64,000 bases of DNA from CAZZDK01 sp964652235 (GCA_964652235.1 CAZZDK010000006.1:1-64000); one strand, 5' to 3'. Positions 25,940-34,189 are shown, counted from the stretch's first letter. A program made the numbers and translations. Notes: generated by a model not told the origin, from the letters alone.

Positions 25940-26260
25940 GTGGCGAAGCCAGAATGGGGATTGAAGCGTATCTGCCCGCAATGCGGCGCGCGTTATTACG
26001 ACATGAAGAAAAAACCGCCCGTCTGTCCGCAATGCGGGGCGGTGTTCGATCCTGAGACGCAAACCCGTCGGCGGTCCCGGCCTGTGCCCGAAGAAAAGGT
26101 CCAGAAAATGGCTCCCGCGCCTGAGGAGATCGAAGATCTTCCCGTCGAAGGCGGCGAGGCGGACGACGCGATCATCGAAGACGCGGACGAACTGGGCGAG
26201 GACGCCGTGGACGTGGAAGACGTGATCGCCGTCGAGCCGGACGACGAAGATTTGCGGTAG
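25940..26260 (+). CDS. TIGR02300 / FYDLN-acid zinc-ribbon protein
   Basis: 106 aa from a GTG 7 bases after AGGAGGAGAGC. An N-terminal zinc ribbon of two CxxC pairs ('ICPQCGARYYDMKKKPPVCPQCGAVFDP') is followed by a basic patch (RRRSR) and a strongly acidic tail (about residues 55-106). This matches the alphaproteobacterial TIGR02300 family, usually 'FYDLN' where this protein has 'YYDMK'. Function in the cell is unknown. It is divergent from aroA. The gene is followed by a MITE-like repeat. Confidence 0.9.
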   Translation: MAKPEWGLKRICPQCGARYYDMKKKPPVCPQCGAVFDPETQTRRRSRPVPEEKVQKMAPAPEEIEDLPVEGGEADDAIIEDADELGEDAVDVEDVIAVEPDDEDLR

Positions 26261-26300
26261 AATTCCGCGCGTTTCGTTTTAAGTCCGACCCGTGGCAATT

Positions 26301-26427
26301 GTCGTTGCGAGGGCTGAAAGCCCGAAGCAATCCAGAGTCGTTGCAGACCATCCTTTGTTTTTTACGACTCTGGATTGCCGCGTCGTCCTGCCCTCGCTTC
26401 GCGAGAGCAGGACTCCTCGCAATGACG
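26301..26427. repeat. MITE-like inverted repeat element, copy 1
   Basis: Terminal inverted repeats GTCGTTGCGAG and CTCGCAATGAC. Internal inverted segments GAAGCAATCCAGAGTCGT and ACGACTCTGGATTG, plus a hairpin with the GCGAAGCGAGG motif. No open frame. The copy at 30654-30788 has the same plan with base differences, so this is a dispersed non-coding element. Confidence 0.8.
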
Positions 26428-26442
26428 GTTTAGAGCAAGACG

Positions 26443-27015
26443 TTATGCCTCCACATCCTCCGGCCCGGCGCCGAGGACGTCTTTGATCGTGTCGAAGGAA
26501 AACCCCGCGCGCGCCAGCGCGGCGACTTCTTTGGCGATGACGGCTCGGTCCGCGCTCGCGCCCCCTTTGCGGTAAGGACCAAGCCCGCGCCGCCGCGCCA
26601 AAGCGCGGGCGGCTTTCAACTCGACTTCTTGCGAATCCGTTCCGTCTTCCGGGGCGAGGGCGGCCTTGATGAGGTCGGCCTTCACGCCCTTTTGCGCCAA
26701 TTGCTGCGCAATGCGCCGGGCGCTGCGGCCCGCGCGACGCAGGCTGGCGACTTTCGTTTCCGCATAGGCTTTGTCGTTCAGCGAACCGGCGCGTTTGTGC
26801 TTTTCGACGATGTTCTCGATGGCTTCGGCCAGGGCGGCCTGCGCCTGTTTGTCGGCGGCGAAGGCCTCGTCGCGCATCGCGGCGCGGCGCACGCGGTTTT
26901 CCAAAACGCGTCGCAGGCTGGCTTCCGAAGCCGCATAGCGGCTTAGGTAATGCAGCGCGACGTTTGCCAGACGTTCAGGCGTCGGTTTTTTAAGTTTGCG
27001 GCGGGGGTAGGGCAA
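26443..27015 (-). CDS. recX: RecX regulatory protein
   Basis: 190 aa. RecX binds RecA and limits filament growth. Recognised by the three-helix repeat pattern: 'ALHYLSRYAASEASLRRVLENRV', 'LNDKAYAETKVASLRRAGRSARRIAQQLAQKGVKADLI' and 'RRGLGPYRKG...DRAVIAKEVAALARAGFSFDTIKDVL'. The basic start 'MPYPRRKLKKPTPERLANVALHYL' fits alphaproteobacterial RecX. It is transcribed with the lipoprotein genes upstream or alone; its start is 9 bp from the stop of the next minus-strand gene. Confidence 0.9.
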   Translation of the reverse strand: MPYPRRKLKKPTPERLANVALHYLSRYAASEASLRRVLENRVRRAAMRDEAFAADKQAQAALAEAIENIVEKHKRAGSLNDKAYAETKVASLRRAGRSARRIAQQLAQKGVKADLIKAALAPEDGTDSQEVELKAARALARRRGLGPYRKGGASADRAVIAKEVAALARAGFSFDTIKDVLGAGPEDVEA

Positions 27016-27024
27016 GGGAACCTA

Positions 27025-27639
27025 TCAGTCACCGAAGAAGGGGCCTCTGTAACCGTACTCCCAAACGTTCCGGCGCTCAAAGCCCCATCTGTTGCGACTC
27101 GGCTCCAGATCGATCCCGGTGGGATAACGTATATATCCTCTCTCGACTTTGAACTTGTTGCCGAAATAAACGCGGCCGCCGTGAATGCGGGGCCAGAGAA
27201 TGTCGTCGGCGCTTGGGCCGCGGCGCTTCATGTCCAGGAGGATGGGAACGCCGAAAATCTCGCCGGCGATCAGTCTGCCGCGCTCGTCTTCCGGAAGATT
27301 CGCGTCGTAAACCAGGCCTCTAAGGAAATGGGCAAGCCGCGCGCCCGGACGGAACGAGGGAAGACCTGTTTGTTCATCAAAACCGAAAACGGGATGTCCT
27401 CCTTGTTCCCAGACGGCCTGTCCTGTCCCGGAAGGCGCTCTGTAAGCGGTCGGGGTCGGCGCCGGGGCGGCATATTGCCTTTGAATCCCGATGGTTTGCG
27501 GAACAGGGGCCAACGCTTCCGGCGCGGGGGCCCTGACGCCGCAGCCCGCCAGAAAGAGAGAGCCGCTCAGGACAAGAGCCAAAGTGTATTTTCCGGTTCC
27601 TGTTACCGCCTGGCTTGCTCTTTTCCAAAGACTTTTCAT
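27025..27639 (-). CDS. Putative lipoprotein of unknown function
   Basis: 204 aa. The N-terminal signal with 'LVLSGSLFLAGC' gives lipidation at about Cys33. The mature protein starts with a Pro/Ala-rich linker, then a domain with 'FRPGARLAHFLRGLVYDANLPEDERGRLIAGEIFG' and an Arg/Tyr/Gly-rich C-terminus ('NRWGFERRNVWEYGYRGPFFGD'). I do not recognise the family. It follows the next lipoprotein gene (27645-28109) with 5 bp between, so the two are probably cotranscribed. Confidence 0.75.
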   Translation of the reverse strand: MKSLWKRASQAVTGTGKYTLALVLSGSLFLAGCGVRAPAPEALAPVPQTIGIQRQYAAPAPTPTAYRAPSGTGQAVWEQGGHPVFGFDEQTGLPSFRPGARLAHFLRGLVYDANLPEDERGRLIAGEIFGVPILLDMKRRGPSADDILWPRIHGGRVYFGNKFKVERGYIRYPTGIDLEPSRNRWGFERRNVWEYGYRGPFFGD

Positions 27640-27644
27640 GTTTG

Positions 27645-28109
27645 TTACCTTTGATAACGATCAGGAATTCCGTCTCTGTTTCTGTCCCTTCCGTCATGCG
27701 GATGGCGGTACGGCGGGGGAGGCGGCGGACCGTGGCGGTCATGACGGCGCCTGAAATGATAGAAATCGTCTTCCCATCTGTCCGGGTGGCCCCGGCGCCA
27801 ATCGTATTTAGGGTAACGGCGCCTGTGGTCCTCTCTCCATTGCAGATAAAATCCCCTCATTTGGTGATTCCATTGCCACCAGAGCGGCGGCGCATATGCG
27901 GGCGGGGCATACAGGTCGTAAACAGTTACCCGGTTGCTGGCATTGTAAGCCGCATGGGCGTCGTAACCGACTTGTCCTTGCACCACAGGACCCGGCACGA
28001 CGCAGCCGGTTAAAAGCGAAAGGCCGAGAAGCGAAACGATGGTCGGTTTTGTCACAAATCGGGCCGCTTTTCCGAAGAGGGACGGTTTTTTCAAAGAAAC
28101 TTTGGTCAT
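27645..28109 (-). CDS. Putative lipoprotein with a His/Arg/Tyr-rich C-terminus
   Basis: 154 aa from ATG 28109. The signal 'LLGLSLLTGC' is lipidated at about Cys36. The mature part has 'VGYDAHAAYNASNRVTVYDLYAPP', then a Trp/Tyr/Arg/His-rich region with 'RRYPKYDWRRGHPDRW', a poly-Pro run, and 'DGRDRNRDGIPDRYQR', which resembles a single Asp-rich (thrombospondin type 3 / dockerin-like) calcium loop. The family is unknown. The longer frame starting at 28175 lacks a lipoprotein signal near its end and was not used. Confidence 0.72.
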   Translation of the reverse strand: MTKVSLKKPSLFGKAARFVTKPTIVSLLGLSLLTGCVVPGPVVQGQVGYDAHAAYNASNRVTVYDLYAPPAYAPPLWWQWNHQMRGFYLQWREDHRRRYPKYDWRRGHPDRWEDDFYHFRRRHDRHGPPPPPPYRHPHDGRDRNRDGIPDRYQR

Positions 28110-28270
28110 GTGGGGCTTCTCCAATGGCTCTCTAAAACGCTCCCATCCTACCACAAAAAAGCGCAGACCGTCCATGATCCGAAATGATTTCGAGGCGGCC
28201 GATTTTTTATGAAAGAATTGAAAAAGTGGATATTTATCAATATGATAAACGGCTTTGTTTAAGCAACCAT

Positions 28271-28915
28271 TTATCTCCGTGCGGCCAAATCGAACAAAAA
28301 AAGACGCAGCGCCTCGAGCCCCTCATTCTTTTTTGAGCTGACGATAAACACGTCCGGCCTGGCGGCGGGGCGCTTTTGGACCGCGGCGGTTGTTTGCGCC
28401 AAAAGAGCCGCCCGTTCGTCCGGGCGAAGCTGATCGATCTTCGTTACGACGATTTGATAGCTCACCGCGTGTTTGTCGAGAAGGGCCATCCGTTCCTCGT
28501 CGCCCGGCATCAACCCGCGCCGCGCGTCGATGAGAAGCAAAACGCAGCGCAAAGTCGCGCGGTGGGAAAGGTAGCGTTTGATAAGCCCCGTCCATTGCGC
28601 AACGGCTTCCTTGGAGGCCTTGGCGTGCCCGTAGCCCGGCAGATCGGCGAGCGAAACTTTTCCTCCCAGGTTGAAAAAGACGATTTGCTGCGTGCGTCCC
28701 GGCGTGTTCGACGCGCGCGCCAGGCCTTTGCGGCCCGTCAGCGCGTTGATGAGCGAGGATTTGCCCACGTTCGAGCGGCCCCAAAACGCGATCTCCGGCA
28801 GCCCTTCCGGCAGGGAATCGAAATGCTCCGGCAACGAGGCGGCCAGCACGAACGAACAAGGCCCCGCGAACAAACGCCGCGCTTTTTCGGCTTGGGGAGC
28901 GTCCACGTTCGTCAC
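28271..28915 (-). CDS. engB: Ribosome biogenesis GTPase EngB (YihA/YsxC)
   Basis: 214 aa, normal length. P-loop 'GRSNVGKSSLINALTG', switch region 'ASNTPGRTQQIVFFNLG', G3 'DLPGYG', G4 'VVTKIDQL' and G5 'VSSKKNEG' are all present. It is needed for assembly of the 50S subunit. The GTG start overlaps the yidC stop (GTGA), and the rpmH-rnpA-yidD-yidC-engB order is typical of Alphaproteobacteria. Confidence 0.95.
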   Translation of the reverse strand: MTNVDAPQAEKARRLFAGPCSFVLAASLPEHFDSLPEGLPEIAFWGRSNVGKSSLINALTGRKGLARASNTPGRTQQIVFFNLGGKVSLADLPGYGHAKASKEAVAQWTGLIKRYLSHRATLRCVLLLIDARRGLMPGDEERMALLDKHAVSYQIVVTKIDQLRPDERAALLAQTTAAVQKRPAARPDVFIVSSKKNEGLEALRLFLFDLAARR

Positions 28916-30624
28916 TTCTTAGGCAGTCCCTTGGTCTTATGCAGGATGTACCATTGCTGGCCGATGCCCAAAAGGTTGCTGATCGTCCAGTAAAAGATCA
29001 ATCCGGCGGAAACGTTCGCCAGCATGAAGGTGAACAGGATCGGCAGGAACAAAAAGACCTGCGCCTGCGTCTTGTCCGGCGGCTGGGGCGAGAGCTTCTG
29101 CTGCGCGAACATACTCAGGCCCATCAGGATCGGCCACACGCCGACGTGCGGGATCAGGCTCCAATCCACGAGGCCGAAGAGAGTCAAAACCGAAGTCGGG
29201 TCCGGCGCCGACATATCCTTGATCCATCCGAACAAAGGTTCGTGCCGCATTTCGATGCCGACATAAAGAACCTTGTACAGGGCGAAGAAGATCGGAATCT
29301 GGATCAGGACCGGCAGACAGCCCGACATGGGATTGATTTTCTCGCGCTTGTAAAGCTCCATCATCTCGACGCCGAGTTTTTGCTTGTCGTCCTTGTAGCG
29401 CTCTTGCAGCGCCTGGATTTCCGGCTGGATGGCCTTCATCTTCGCCATCGAACGGTTGGACTTAAGCGACAGGGGCAGGGTGACGATCTTCAGGATGATG
29501 GTGAGCATCACGATCGCCAGCGCCATGCTGCCGAAAAGGCCGCTCATTTCGTCGAGGAAGTAAAGGAACGGTTTGGTGAGATAATAGTACCAGCCGAAAT
29601 CGATGGCTCGGTCGAACAAAGGCAGGCCGAGCTGCTCGCCGTACCGGTCGAGAAGGCTGACGCGCTTGGCGCCCGCGAACAGGCTCGCCTTGCGCTCGGC
29701 GCTCGCGCCGGGCGCGAGGCTGACGGGCAGGCCGCGAAAATCGGCCTGGAAAACGCCTTGCGTCGGGTCGCTTCCGTCGTCGGGACGTTCGTAGGAGAAG
29801 GAGGCCGAAAGCTTTTCGCTTTGCGGCGGAAGCAGCGAGACCAGCCAGTATTTATCCGTGATCCCAAGCCAGCCGCCTTGGCTTTCGACAAGAACCTTCC
29901 CTTCCTGCATCAAGTCGCGGTACTTGATTTCCTTGAGCGTGCCGTCGAGAACGCCCAAAGGTCCCTCGTGCAGAACATAGGTATCGAGCGTGTGCGGCTT
30001 GCCCCGCCGCGCGACGAGGCCGTAGGGATAAAGCGTCACCGTGTCGCCGCCGTTGTTGCGAACGCGGTCAGAGACGGTGAAAAGATAATGCTCGTCCACC
30101 GAGACGGTGCGCTCGAAGACGAGGCCATGGCCGTTGTCCCACGTCAGGCGAAGCGGCTTAAGGGGCGTGAGGACGTCGGAATCCGCCTTCCAAACGGTTT
30201 CGTTCGTCGGCGCGGAAACGCCTTCCGGCGCGAGCCAGCCGAACGTCGCATAGTAAGCCTGATGCGGCGCGGCGGCGCCCGCAGGAGAGAGAAGGACGAT
30301 GTTGGGCGAGCCTGTCTCGACCGTCTCGCGGTAACGGACAAGGCTGAGGTCGTCCAAACGCGCGCCCTTCAGATTGATCGAACCGCGCAGTTCCGGCGTT
30401 TCGATCTTCACGCGCGGCGAATCCTTCAGAACGTCTTCGCGCGGGCGCGGCGGGGCTTCCGGCACGCTCTGCTTTTTCAGCGCGGTTTCGGTTTTGGCCT
30501 GCTCGCGCAGGGCGAGCTGTCTTTGCGCGGCCTCCATCTGCGGCTTTTCGTAAAGGTAGTGAAACCCCACGAGAATCCCGATGGAGATAATGACGGCGGC
30601 GATAAAGTTCGAGTTATTGTTCAT
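28912..30624 (-). CDS. yidC: Membrane protein insertase YidC
   Basis: 570 aa from ATG 30624. N-terminal transmembrane helix ('FIAAVIISIGILVGFHYLY'), large periplasmic domain (about residues 60-340), then the conserved insertase core: 'FDRAIDFGWYYYLTKPFLYFLD', 'ALAIVMLTIILKIVTLPLSLKSNRSMAKMKAIQPEIQALQERY', 'NPMSGCLPVLIQIPIFFALYKVL', and the final helices with 'LIFYWTISNLLGIGQQW'. Inserts inner-membrane proteins with or without SecYEG. A start 7 codons upstream is possible. A MITE-like repeat of 135 bp separates it from yidD. Confidence 0.96.
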   Translation of the reverse strand: MNNNSNFIAAVIISIGILVGFHYLYEKPQMEAAQRQLALREQAKTETALKKQSVPEAPPRPREDVLKDSPRVKIETPELRGSINLKGARLDDLSLVRYRETVETGSPNIVLLSPAGAAAPHQAYYATFGWLAPEGVSAPTNETVWKADSDVLTPLKPLRLTWDNGHGLVFERTVSVDEHYLFTVSDRVRNNGGDTVTLYPYGLVARRGKPHTLDTYVLHEGPLGVLDGTLKEIKYRDLMQEGKVLVESQGGWLGITDKYWLVSLLPPQSEKLSASFSYERPDDGSDPTQGVFQADFRGLPVSLAPGASAERKASLFAGAKRVSLLDRYGEQLGLPLFDRAIDFGWYYYLTKPFLYFLDEMSGLFGSMALAIVMLTIILKIVTLPLSLKSNRSMAKMKAIQPEIQALQERYKDDKQKLGVEMMELYKREKINPMSGCLPVLIQIPIFFALYKVLYVGIEMRHEPLFGWIKDMSAPDPTSVLTLFGLVDWSLIPHVGVWPILMGLSMFAQQKLSPQPPDKTQAQVFLFLPILFTFMLANVSAGLIFYWTISNLLGIGQQWYILHKTKGLPKK

Positions 30625-30653
30625 GGCTGTTCCGTGTAAACCCAAGCCTTCTC

Positions 30654-30788
30654 GTCATTGCGAGGCCCCCGGACCTGATCCGGGAGCCGAAGCAATCCAG
30701 GGCCGTTGCAGCGCGTCGCTTAACGACTCTGGATTGTTTCGCCGCTCGCCTTCGCGCAGGGCGCTGCGGCGAGGCCTCTCGCAATGAC
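30654..30788. repeat. MITE-like inverted repeat element, copy 2
   Basis: Ends are GTCATTGCGAGG and CCTCTCGCAATGAC in inverted orientation. Internal GAAGCAATCCAGGGCCGTTGCA and CGACTCTGGATTG match the copy at 26301. A small hairpin CCCCCGGACCTGATCCGGGAG lies in the left arm. It sits inside the rpmH-yidC transcription unit between yidD and yidC. Confidence 0.82.
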
Positions 30789-30849
30789 AATCTTTTTCAT
30801 TAGCGGGACGTAGAGGTATCAGGTCTGGGCCCTTCGCTAAAGAGAAAAC

Positions 30850-31068
30850 TCATTTCCCTGGCGGCACGGGATCATAACCCGATCCGCCCCAGGGATGGCA
30901 GCGTCCGATCCTTTTAAGGGCCAGAAGCGAGCCGCGCCAAAAGCCGTGCACCCGCAAGGCTTCGTCCGCATAAGCGCTGCAGGACGGTTCGAACCGGCAA
31001 TGGCGTCCCATCAGGGCCGAAAGGCTGTGCCGGTAAAGCCAAATCAGAAAACGCAGAACCGAAACCAT
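30850..31068 (-). CDS. yidD: Membrane protein insertion efficiency factor YidD
   Basis: 72 aa. The signature 'CRFEPSCSAYADEALRVHG' and 'KRIGRCHPWGGSGYDPVP' identify the family, with an amphipathic N-terminal helix ('LRFLIWLYRHSLSALMG'). YidD assists YidC-dependent insertion. It starts 3 bp after the rnpA stop. Confidence 0.95.
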   Translation of the reverse strand: MVSVLRFLIWLYRHSLSALMGRHCRFEPSCSAYADEALRVHGFWRGSLLALKRIGRCHPWGGSGYDPVPPGK

Positions 31069-31071
31069 GAC

Positions 31072-31449
31072 CTAATCCCGCCACAAATCAAAGTGTTTTA
31101 GCGCTTTTTCAATATCTTGGCGCATTTTTTCAAAGTCGCGGGTAAGGACGGCCTCTCTGGCTATGAAAACGAAATCATATCCCGGCTTTGCATGGAGAGA
31201 CAAAATCTCCTGCGCCAGCGCCCTCAGGCGCCGCCGCGCCCGGTTCCTTTTAACCGCAATGCCGATCATCTTTTTGCTGGCCGTCAGGCCGAAGCCGCAC
31301 AGAGGAGGGGTTGTCTCGTCCGCCGGTCTCGGCGCGATTTGCAGAATGAAAGCGGGCGCGACCCATTTTTTCCTGTGGGCCGCGACGGCAAGGAATTCGG
31401 CTCTCTTTTTCAGAGGAACGAGAAAGGATTGGGGCTTCCCCCCGGTCAT
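31072..31449 (-). CDS. rnpA: Ribonuclease P protein component
   Basis: 125 aa from the ATG that shares its A with the rpmH stop (TGATG). The RnpA RNA-binding signature is visible as 'RNRARRRLRALAQEI', with an upstream 'LTASKKMIGIAVKRNR' and a basic N-terminus ('PLKKRAEFLAVA'). With the RNA subunit it trims the 5' ends of tRNA precursors. A longer upstream frame exists, but its extra residues are the rpmH gene read out of frame. Confidence 0.94.
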   Translation of the reverse strand: MTGGKPQSFLVPLKKRAEFLAVAAHRKKWVAPAFILQIAPRPADETTPPLCGFGLTASKKMIGIAVKRNRARRRLRALAQEILSLHAKPGYDFVFIAREAVLTRDFEKMRQDIEKALKHFDLWRD

Positions 31450-31583
31450 CAGGCGGTCAGTTTCTTGCGTCCCTGCGCCCGGCGCCGCGCGACGACTTTG
31501 CGGCCATTCTTGGTGGCCATGCGCGCGCGATACCCATGGCGGCGCTTGCGGACGATCTTGCTGGGTTGATAGGTGCGTTTCAC
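31449..31583 (-). CDS. rpmH: 50S ribosomal protein L34
   Basis: 44 aa, a full-length L34: 'MKRTYQPSKIVRKRRHGYRA' then 'RMATKNGRKVVARRRAQG' and 'RKKLTA'. The start is GTG. Too short for many gene finders, but the match is complete. It opens the rpmH-rnpA-yidD-yidC-engB unit, with a consensus promoter 33 bp upstream. Confidence 0.95.
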   Translation of the reverse strand: MKRTYQPSKIVRKRRHGYRARMATKNGRKVVARRRAQGRKKLTA

Positions 31584-31615
31584 AGTCTTGACTCCCAAAA
31601 TCCTGAAGAGGGTGC

Positions 31616-31644
31616 TGTATAAGGATTTTACGGGCGAGAGTCAA
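31616..31644 (-). promoter_or_regulatory. Sigma-70 type promoter of rpmH
   Basis: On the minus strand: -35 TTGACT (31639-31644), 17-bp spacer, -10 TATACA (31616-31621). The predicted start of RNA is near 31609, about 25 bases before the rpmH GTG. This is the clearest promoter in the window. Confidence 0.8.
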
Positions 31645-31659
31645 ACATAAGCGAACTCG

Positions 31660-32544
31660 TTAACCAAAAAGAGGGCTTTGGAGCAGAAAAGCCAGCTCGT
31701 CCACCATAAACTCGGCGATTTTTCTGCGCTGGGCAGCTTGGCGCAAAAGGGCCTCGTCTTCCCGATTGGACAGAAACCCCGTCTCCACCAGCATAGCGGG
31801 CACGTCCGGCAGGCGCAGGACCGCGAAATTGGCCGAGCGCATCGGTTCTTCCAAAAGCTGCCAACGATGGCCGATCCCCTTGATAAAGCCCACTTTTACC
31901 CTTTGCGCCGTGTTGCGCGTTCGCCGGGCCGTCAGGTCGAAAAGAATGTTCGCCACGTCTTTATCGGCGGGCGGCAGGGACAGCCCCCCCATCACGTCGG
32001 CTCTGTTTTCCTTGTCGGCCAGCATACTGGCAAAGGAATCCGAGGCCTTTTCAGACAGGGTATAGGCCGAAAGACCCCTGGCCTCGTGGTTAGGGGCGCT
32101 ATCTGCATGGATGGAAATAAAAAAATCGGCCCGTGCCGCTCGACCCATTCTGACCCGCTCGGACAGGGGGATAAAGGTGTCGTATTCGCGTGTGAGCCGC
32201 ACCTCTATGCCGGGGGTTGCGGACAGGCTTTCGGCCATCCGCAAGGCAATGTCGAGCGCCACATCCTTTTCCTTTGTGCCCGATAAGCCGATGGCGCCCG
32301 GATCGCGGCCCCCGTGGCCAGGATCGATCATGAGCAGCCGGGGCGCTTTCGGCTTGGCTTCCGGCGGCGGGGGAGGCGTCTTGCCGACGAACGGCTTGCA
32401 CAAAAGGGGCTTGGCGGCGGCCAGGAGCGGGGAAGGAATCAGTAACGAGGCTGAGAACAAAGGCAAGGCCAGCCCCAGCCTTAAAAAAGCGCGGCGACGG
32501 GAATCCTTCAGATCGGGAGGCGGGCGGTCGTCCTTTGACGCCAT
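31660..32544 (-). CDS. N-acetylmuramoyl-L-alanine amidase (Amidase_3, AmiC type)
   Basis: 294 aa from ATG 32544. N-terminal 'RRRAFLRLGLALPLFSASLLI' is a signal with twin Arg, so Tat export is possible. The zinc amidase domain has 'LLMIDPGHGGRDPGAIG' (His and Glu ligands), 'FISIHADSAPN' and 'AMLVETGFLSN' (catalytic Glu). It splits peptide side chains from peptidoglycan during cell separation. It lacks the AMIN targeting domain of E. coli AmiC, so it is a short form. The stop is 15 bases from the rpmH promoter region. Confidence 0.92.
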   Translation of the reverse strand: MASKDDRPPPDLKDSRRRAFLRLGLALPLFSASLLIPSPLLAAAKPLLCKPFVGKTPPPPPEAKPKAPRLLMIDPGHGGRDPGAIGLSGTKEKDVALDIALRMAESLSATPGIEVRLTREYDTFIPLSERVRMGRAARADFFISIHADSAPNHEARGLSAYTLSEKASDSFASMLADKENRADVMGGLSLPPADKDVANILFDLTARRTRNTAQRVKVGFIKGIGHRWQLLEEPMRSANFAVLRLPDVPAMLVETGFLSNREDEALLRQAAQRRKIAEFMVDELAFLLQSPLFG

Positions 32545-32624
32545 GATGACGGAAAGCCTTTCGCGCAAAATCGTCTCGAATCGGGGCGAATTTTACCCGA
32601 AAAAAAGACGAAAGGGTAGCGCGT

Positions 32625-32852
32625 TCACGGAAGGTCGGCGCAGAGGGAATTCTTAAGGTCGTCAAGGGCGTAAAAGGCCCTTTGATAGACGGTTTCATTC
32701 AGGTCCGCGAAATCGAGGCAGACGATCAGCCAGGGGCACAAAACCCTATCCGTTACGTGCCGCGTGGCCCGCAAACCCGTAAGGGAGGCAGGTTCCTTCT
32801 CGTGCGCCGCCTCAGCGGACGGGGCGGGAAAGGGCAAAAGAGAAGCCGACAT
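32625..32852 (-). CDS. Small hypothetical protein
   Basis: 75 aa from ATG 32852, which follows AGGAA by 5 bases. The sequence has a Pro/Ala start, a central 'RVLCPWLIVCLDFADLNETVYQRAFYALDDL' segment and ends 'LCADLP'. No family recognised. It could be a short regulatory or remnant protein; the coding call rests on the ribosome site, the start and the protein-like composition. Confidence 0.5.
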   Translation of the reverse strand: MSASLLPFPAPSAEAAHEKEPASLTGLRATRHVTDRVLCPWLIVCLDFADLNETVYQRAFYALDDLKNSLCADLP

Positions 32853-33003
32853 GAAATTCCTTAACGATGACTCGATCGCTGCAGGAGGGCTTATACACCA
32901 AAAACGGCGCAAATAAAATCACGAAAAGCGCATTAACCTCTTAAGAAACACTTTTATGTCAGACTGACGAAAGTCCTCTCTTTTCCGAAAGGCGGTTGTT
33001 TCC

Positions 33004-33702
33004 GTGAGGTTTTTTCTTTTTCTGTTCTTTTTATCGTCGGCGCCTTTCGTCGTCTTTGCCGAGCAGGCGGACGGGTGCCCCGATTTTTTCGATCCGCCCG
33101 TGGCGATCAAACCGCTTGCGGCCAGTCCCCAAATCAGCGCGGAGCTTAATCTGCCTTCCCTGGCCGCCATGGCGCGGGAGAACGCGCAGAATTACAGCAG
33201 TACGCGGCACGAAGTTCCAGTAGGGTTGACGGCGGCCAAGATGACGCTCGAATCCGACTACAAGATAAGAATGCAGGAAAACCCGCGGAGCGGCACAGTC
33301 TGCGCGCAAATCGCCTCGTTCGATCTGCGTTTCGGTTTCGACGACACGATCGTCTATGTCGCCAAAGAGATTCCTTATCCCTCCTGCGGCTATCAAAAGG
33401 TTCTGGACCACGAATTGCGGCACGTCGCCATCGACAGGTTGCTTGTGGAGACCTATACGCCGCTTCTTCCGGAGCTTATCGCGCAGGCCGTTCGGGACAT
33501 AGGCTCTGTCCGGGCGGCCTCTTCGGAAAGCGCCCGCCAGCAAATTGAAAACGCGATGACCGATTATATGAAGGATTTGGGAGCGAAGCTTTCGGGCGTG
33601 CGGCAAAAGGAACAGGCCAAGATCGACACGAAGGACGAATATGCCCGCATCGGCGAAAGCTGCGGCGGGGAAATCGCCGAGCTGGTCGGACGGCGGCGTT
33701 AA
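33004..33702 (+). CDS. Putative secreted zinc metalloprotease-like protein (HELRH)
   Basis: 232 aa from a GTG. A signal peptide ends at 'FVVFAEQ' (residue ~19). The core carries 'YQKVLDHELRHVAIDRLLVETY', an HExxH-type motif (His-Glu-Leu-Arg-His, about residue 138), preceded by four cysteines that may pair. The C-terminal part is a long helix. I know similar short HExxH-bearing exported proteins of unknown function in Alphaproteobacteria, but no named family. Whether it is an active protease is not shown. The tail overlaps by 4 bp the end of the frameshifted gene on the other strand. Confidence 0.75.
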   Translation: MRFFLFLFFLSSAPFVVFAEQADGCPDFFDPPVAIKPLAASPQISAELNLPSLAAMARENAQNYSSTRHEVPVGLTAAKMTLESDYKIRMQENPRSGTVCAQIASFDLRFGFDDTIVYVAKEIPYPSCGYQKVLDHELRHVAIDRLLVETYTPLLPELIAQAVRDIGSVRAASSESARQQIENAMTDYMKDLGAKLSGVRQKEQAKIDTKDEYARIGESCGGEIAELVGRRR

Positions 33703-33999
33703 GAACTGCCTTTCGGTCCGCCGGGAGCGGCCTTTTTCCTTGAAGCGCCTTGAGGCCGCAGCGCGCCGGACTTTTCCTTCAGCCAGTCCGAGAATCTTGG
33801 TTCCCTTTCCCGGTTCAACGCAAAAAGGGCTCGCAGCCAGCGCAAGGTTCCGGCCGGGTTCTTGGGAGGAAAAAAAGAGGGTCGCAAGGGCTTCGTTTTC
33901 CTGCGGACTGCCCGGCTCGCTTTTGCCGAGGGCCGTCTTCGCATAGAGAAAATCTTCGCGAAGAGCTTTGATTCTGTTTCTGTTCGCGGCGGGTTTCAT
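33699..33999 (-). pseudogene. Small hypothetical gene broken by a frameshift at an A7/T7 run
   Basis: The frame from ATG 33999 reads about 45 protein-like residues ('NRNRIKALREDFLYAKTALG' ... 'NEALATLFF') and then degrades. A second frame, shifted by one base, continues 'PPKNPAGTLRWLRALFALNRE' to the stop at 33699. The shift falls at seven T (minus strand) near 33872; with six T the two parts join into one protein of ~99 aa. This is either a sequencing/assembly error, a real inactivation, or slippage. Family unknown. Confidence 0.6.
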
Positions 34000-34189
34000 G
34001 GCGTTTCTTCTCACAGAAAACGCGAGTATAAGGCCGCAGGGTTTGTCGTCGCAATCGGAGAAGATAGTTAACAAGGGCTTCCCTTCCATTGAAGACGCGG
34101 CCTTTTTCTGCTACGGTCCTTGCCGTCCCGCCGCGCACGGCGGGCGCGTCGCTGGGACGGTTCCCGGCGCTGACGTGAAAGGAACGACC

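Noticed and set aside
28939..30639. A 566-codon open frame on the + strand opposite yidC
   Set aside because: It is the antisense shadow of yidC: composition is Arg/His/Asp-rich with no domain, and the minus strand has full YidC motifs.
31450..31644. A 190-aa extended RnpA starting at 31644
   Set aside because: The first ~65 residues are rpmH and its promoter read in another frame; the real rnpA start overlaps the rpmH stop.
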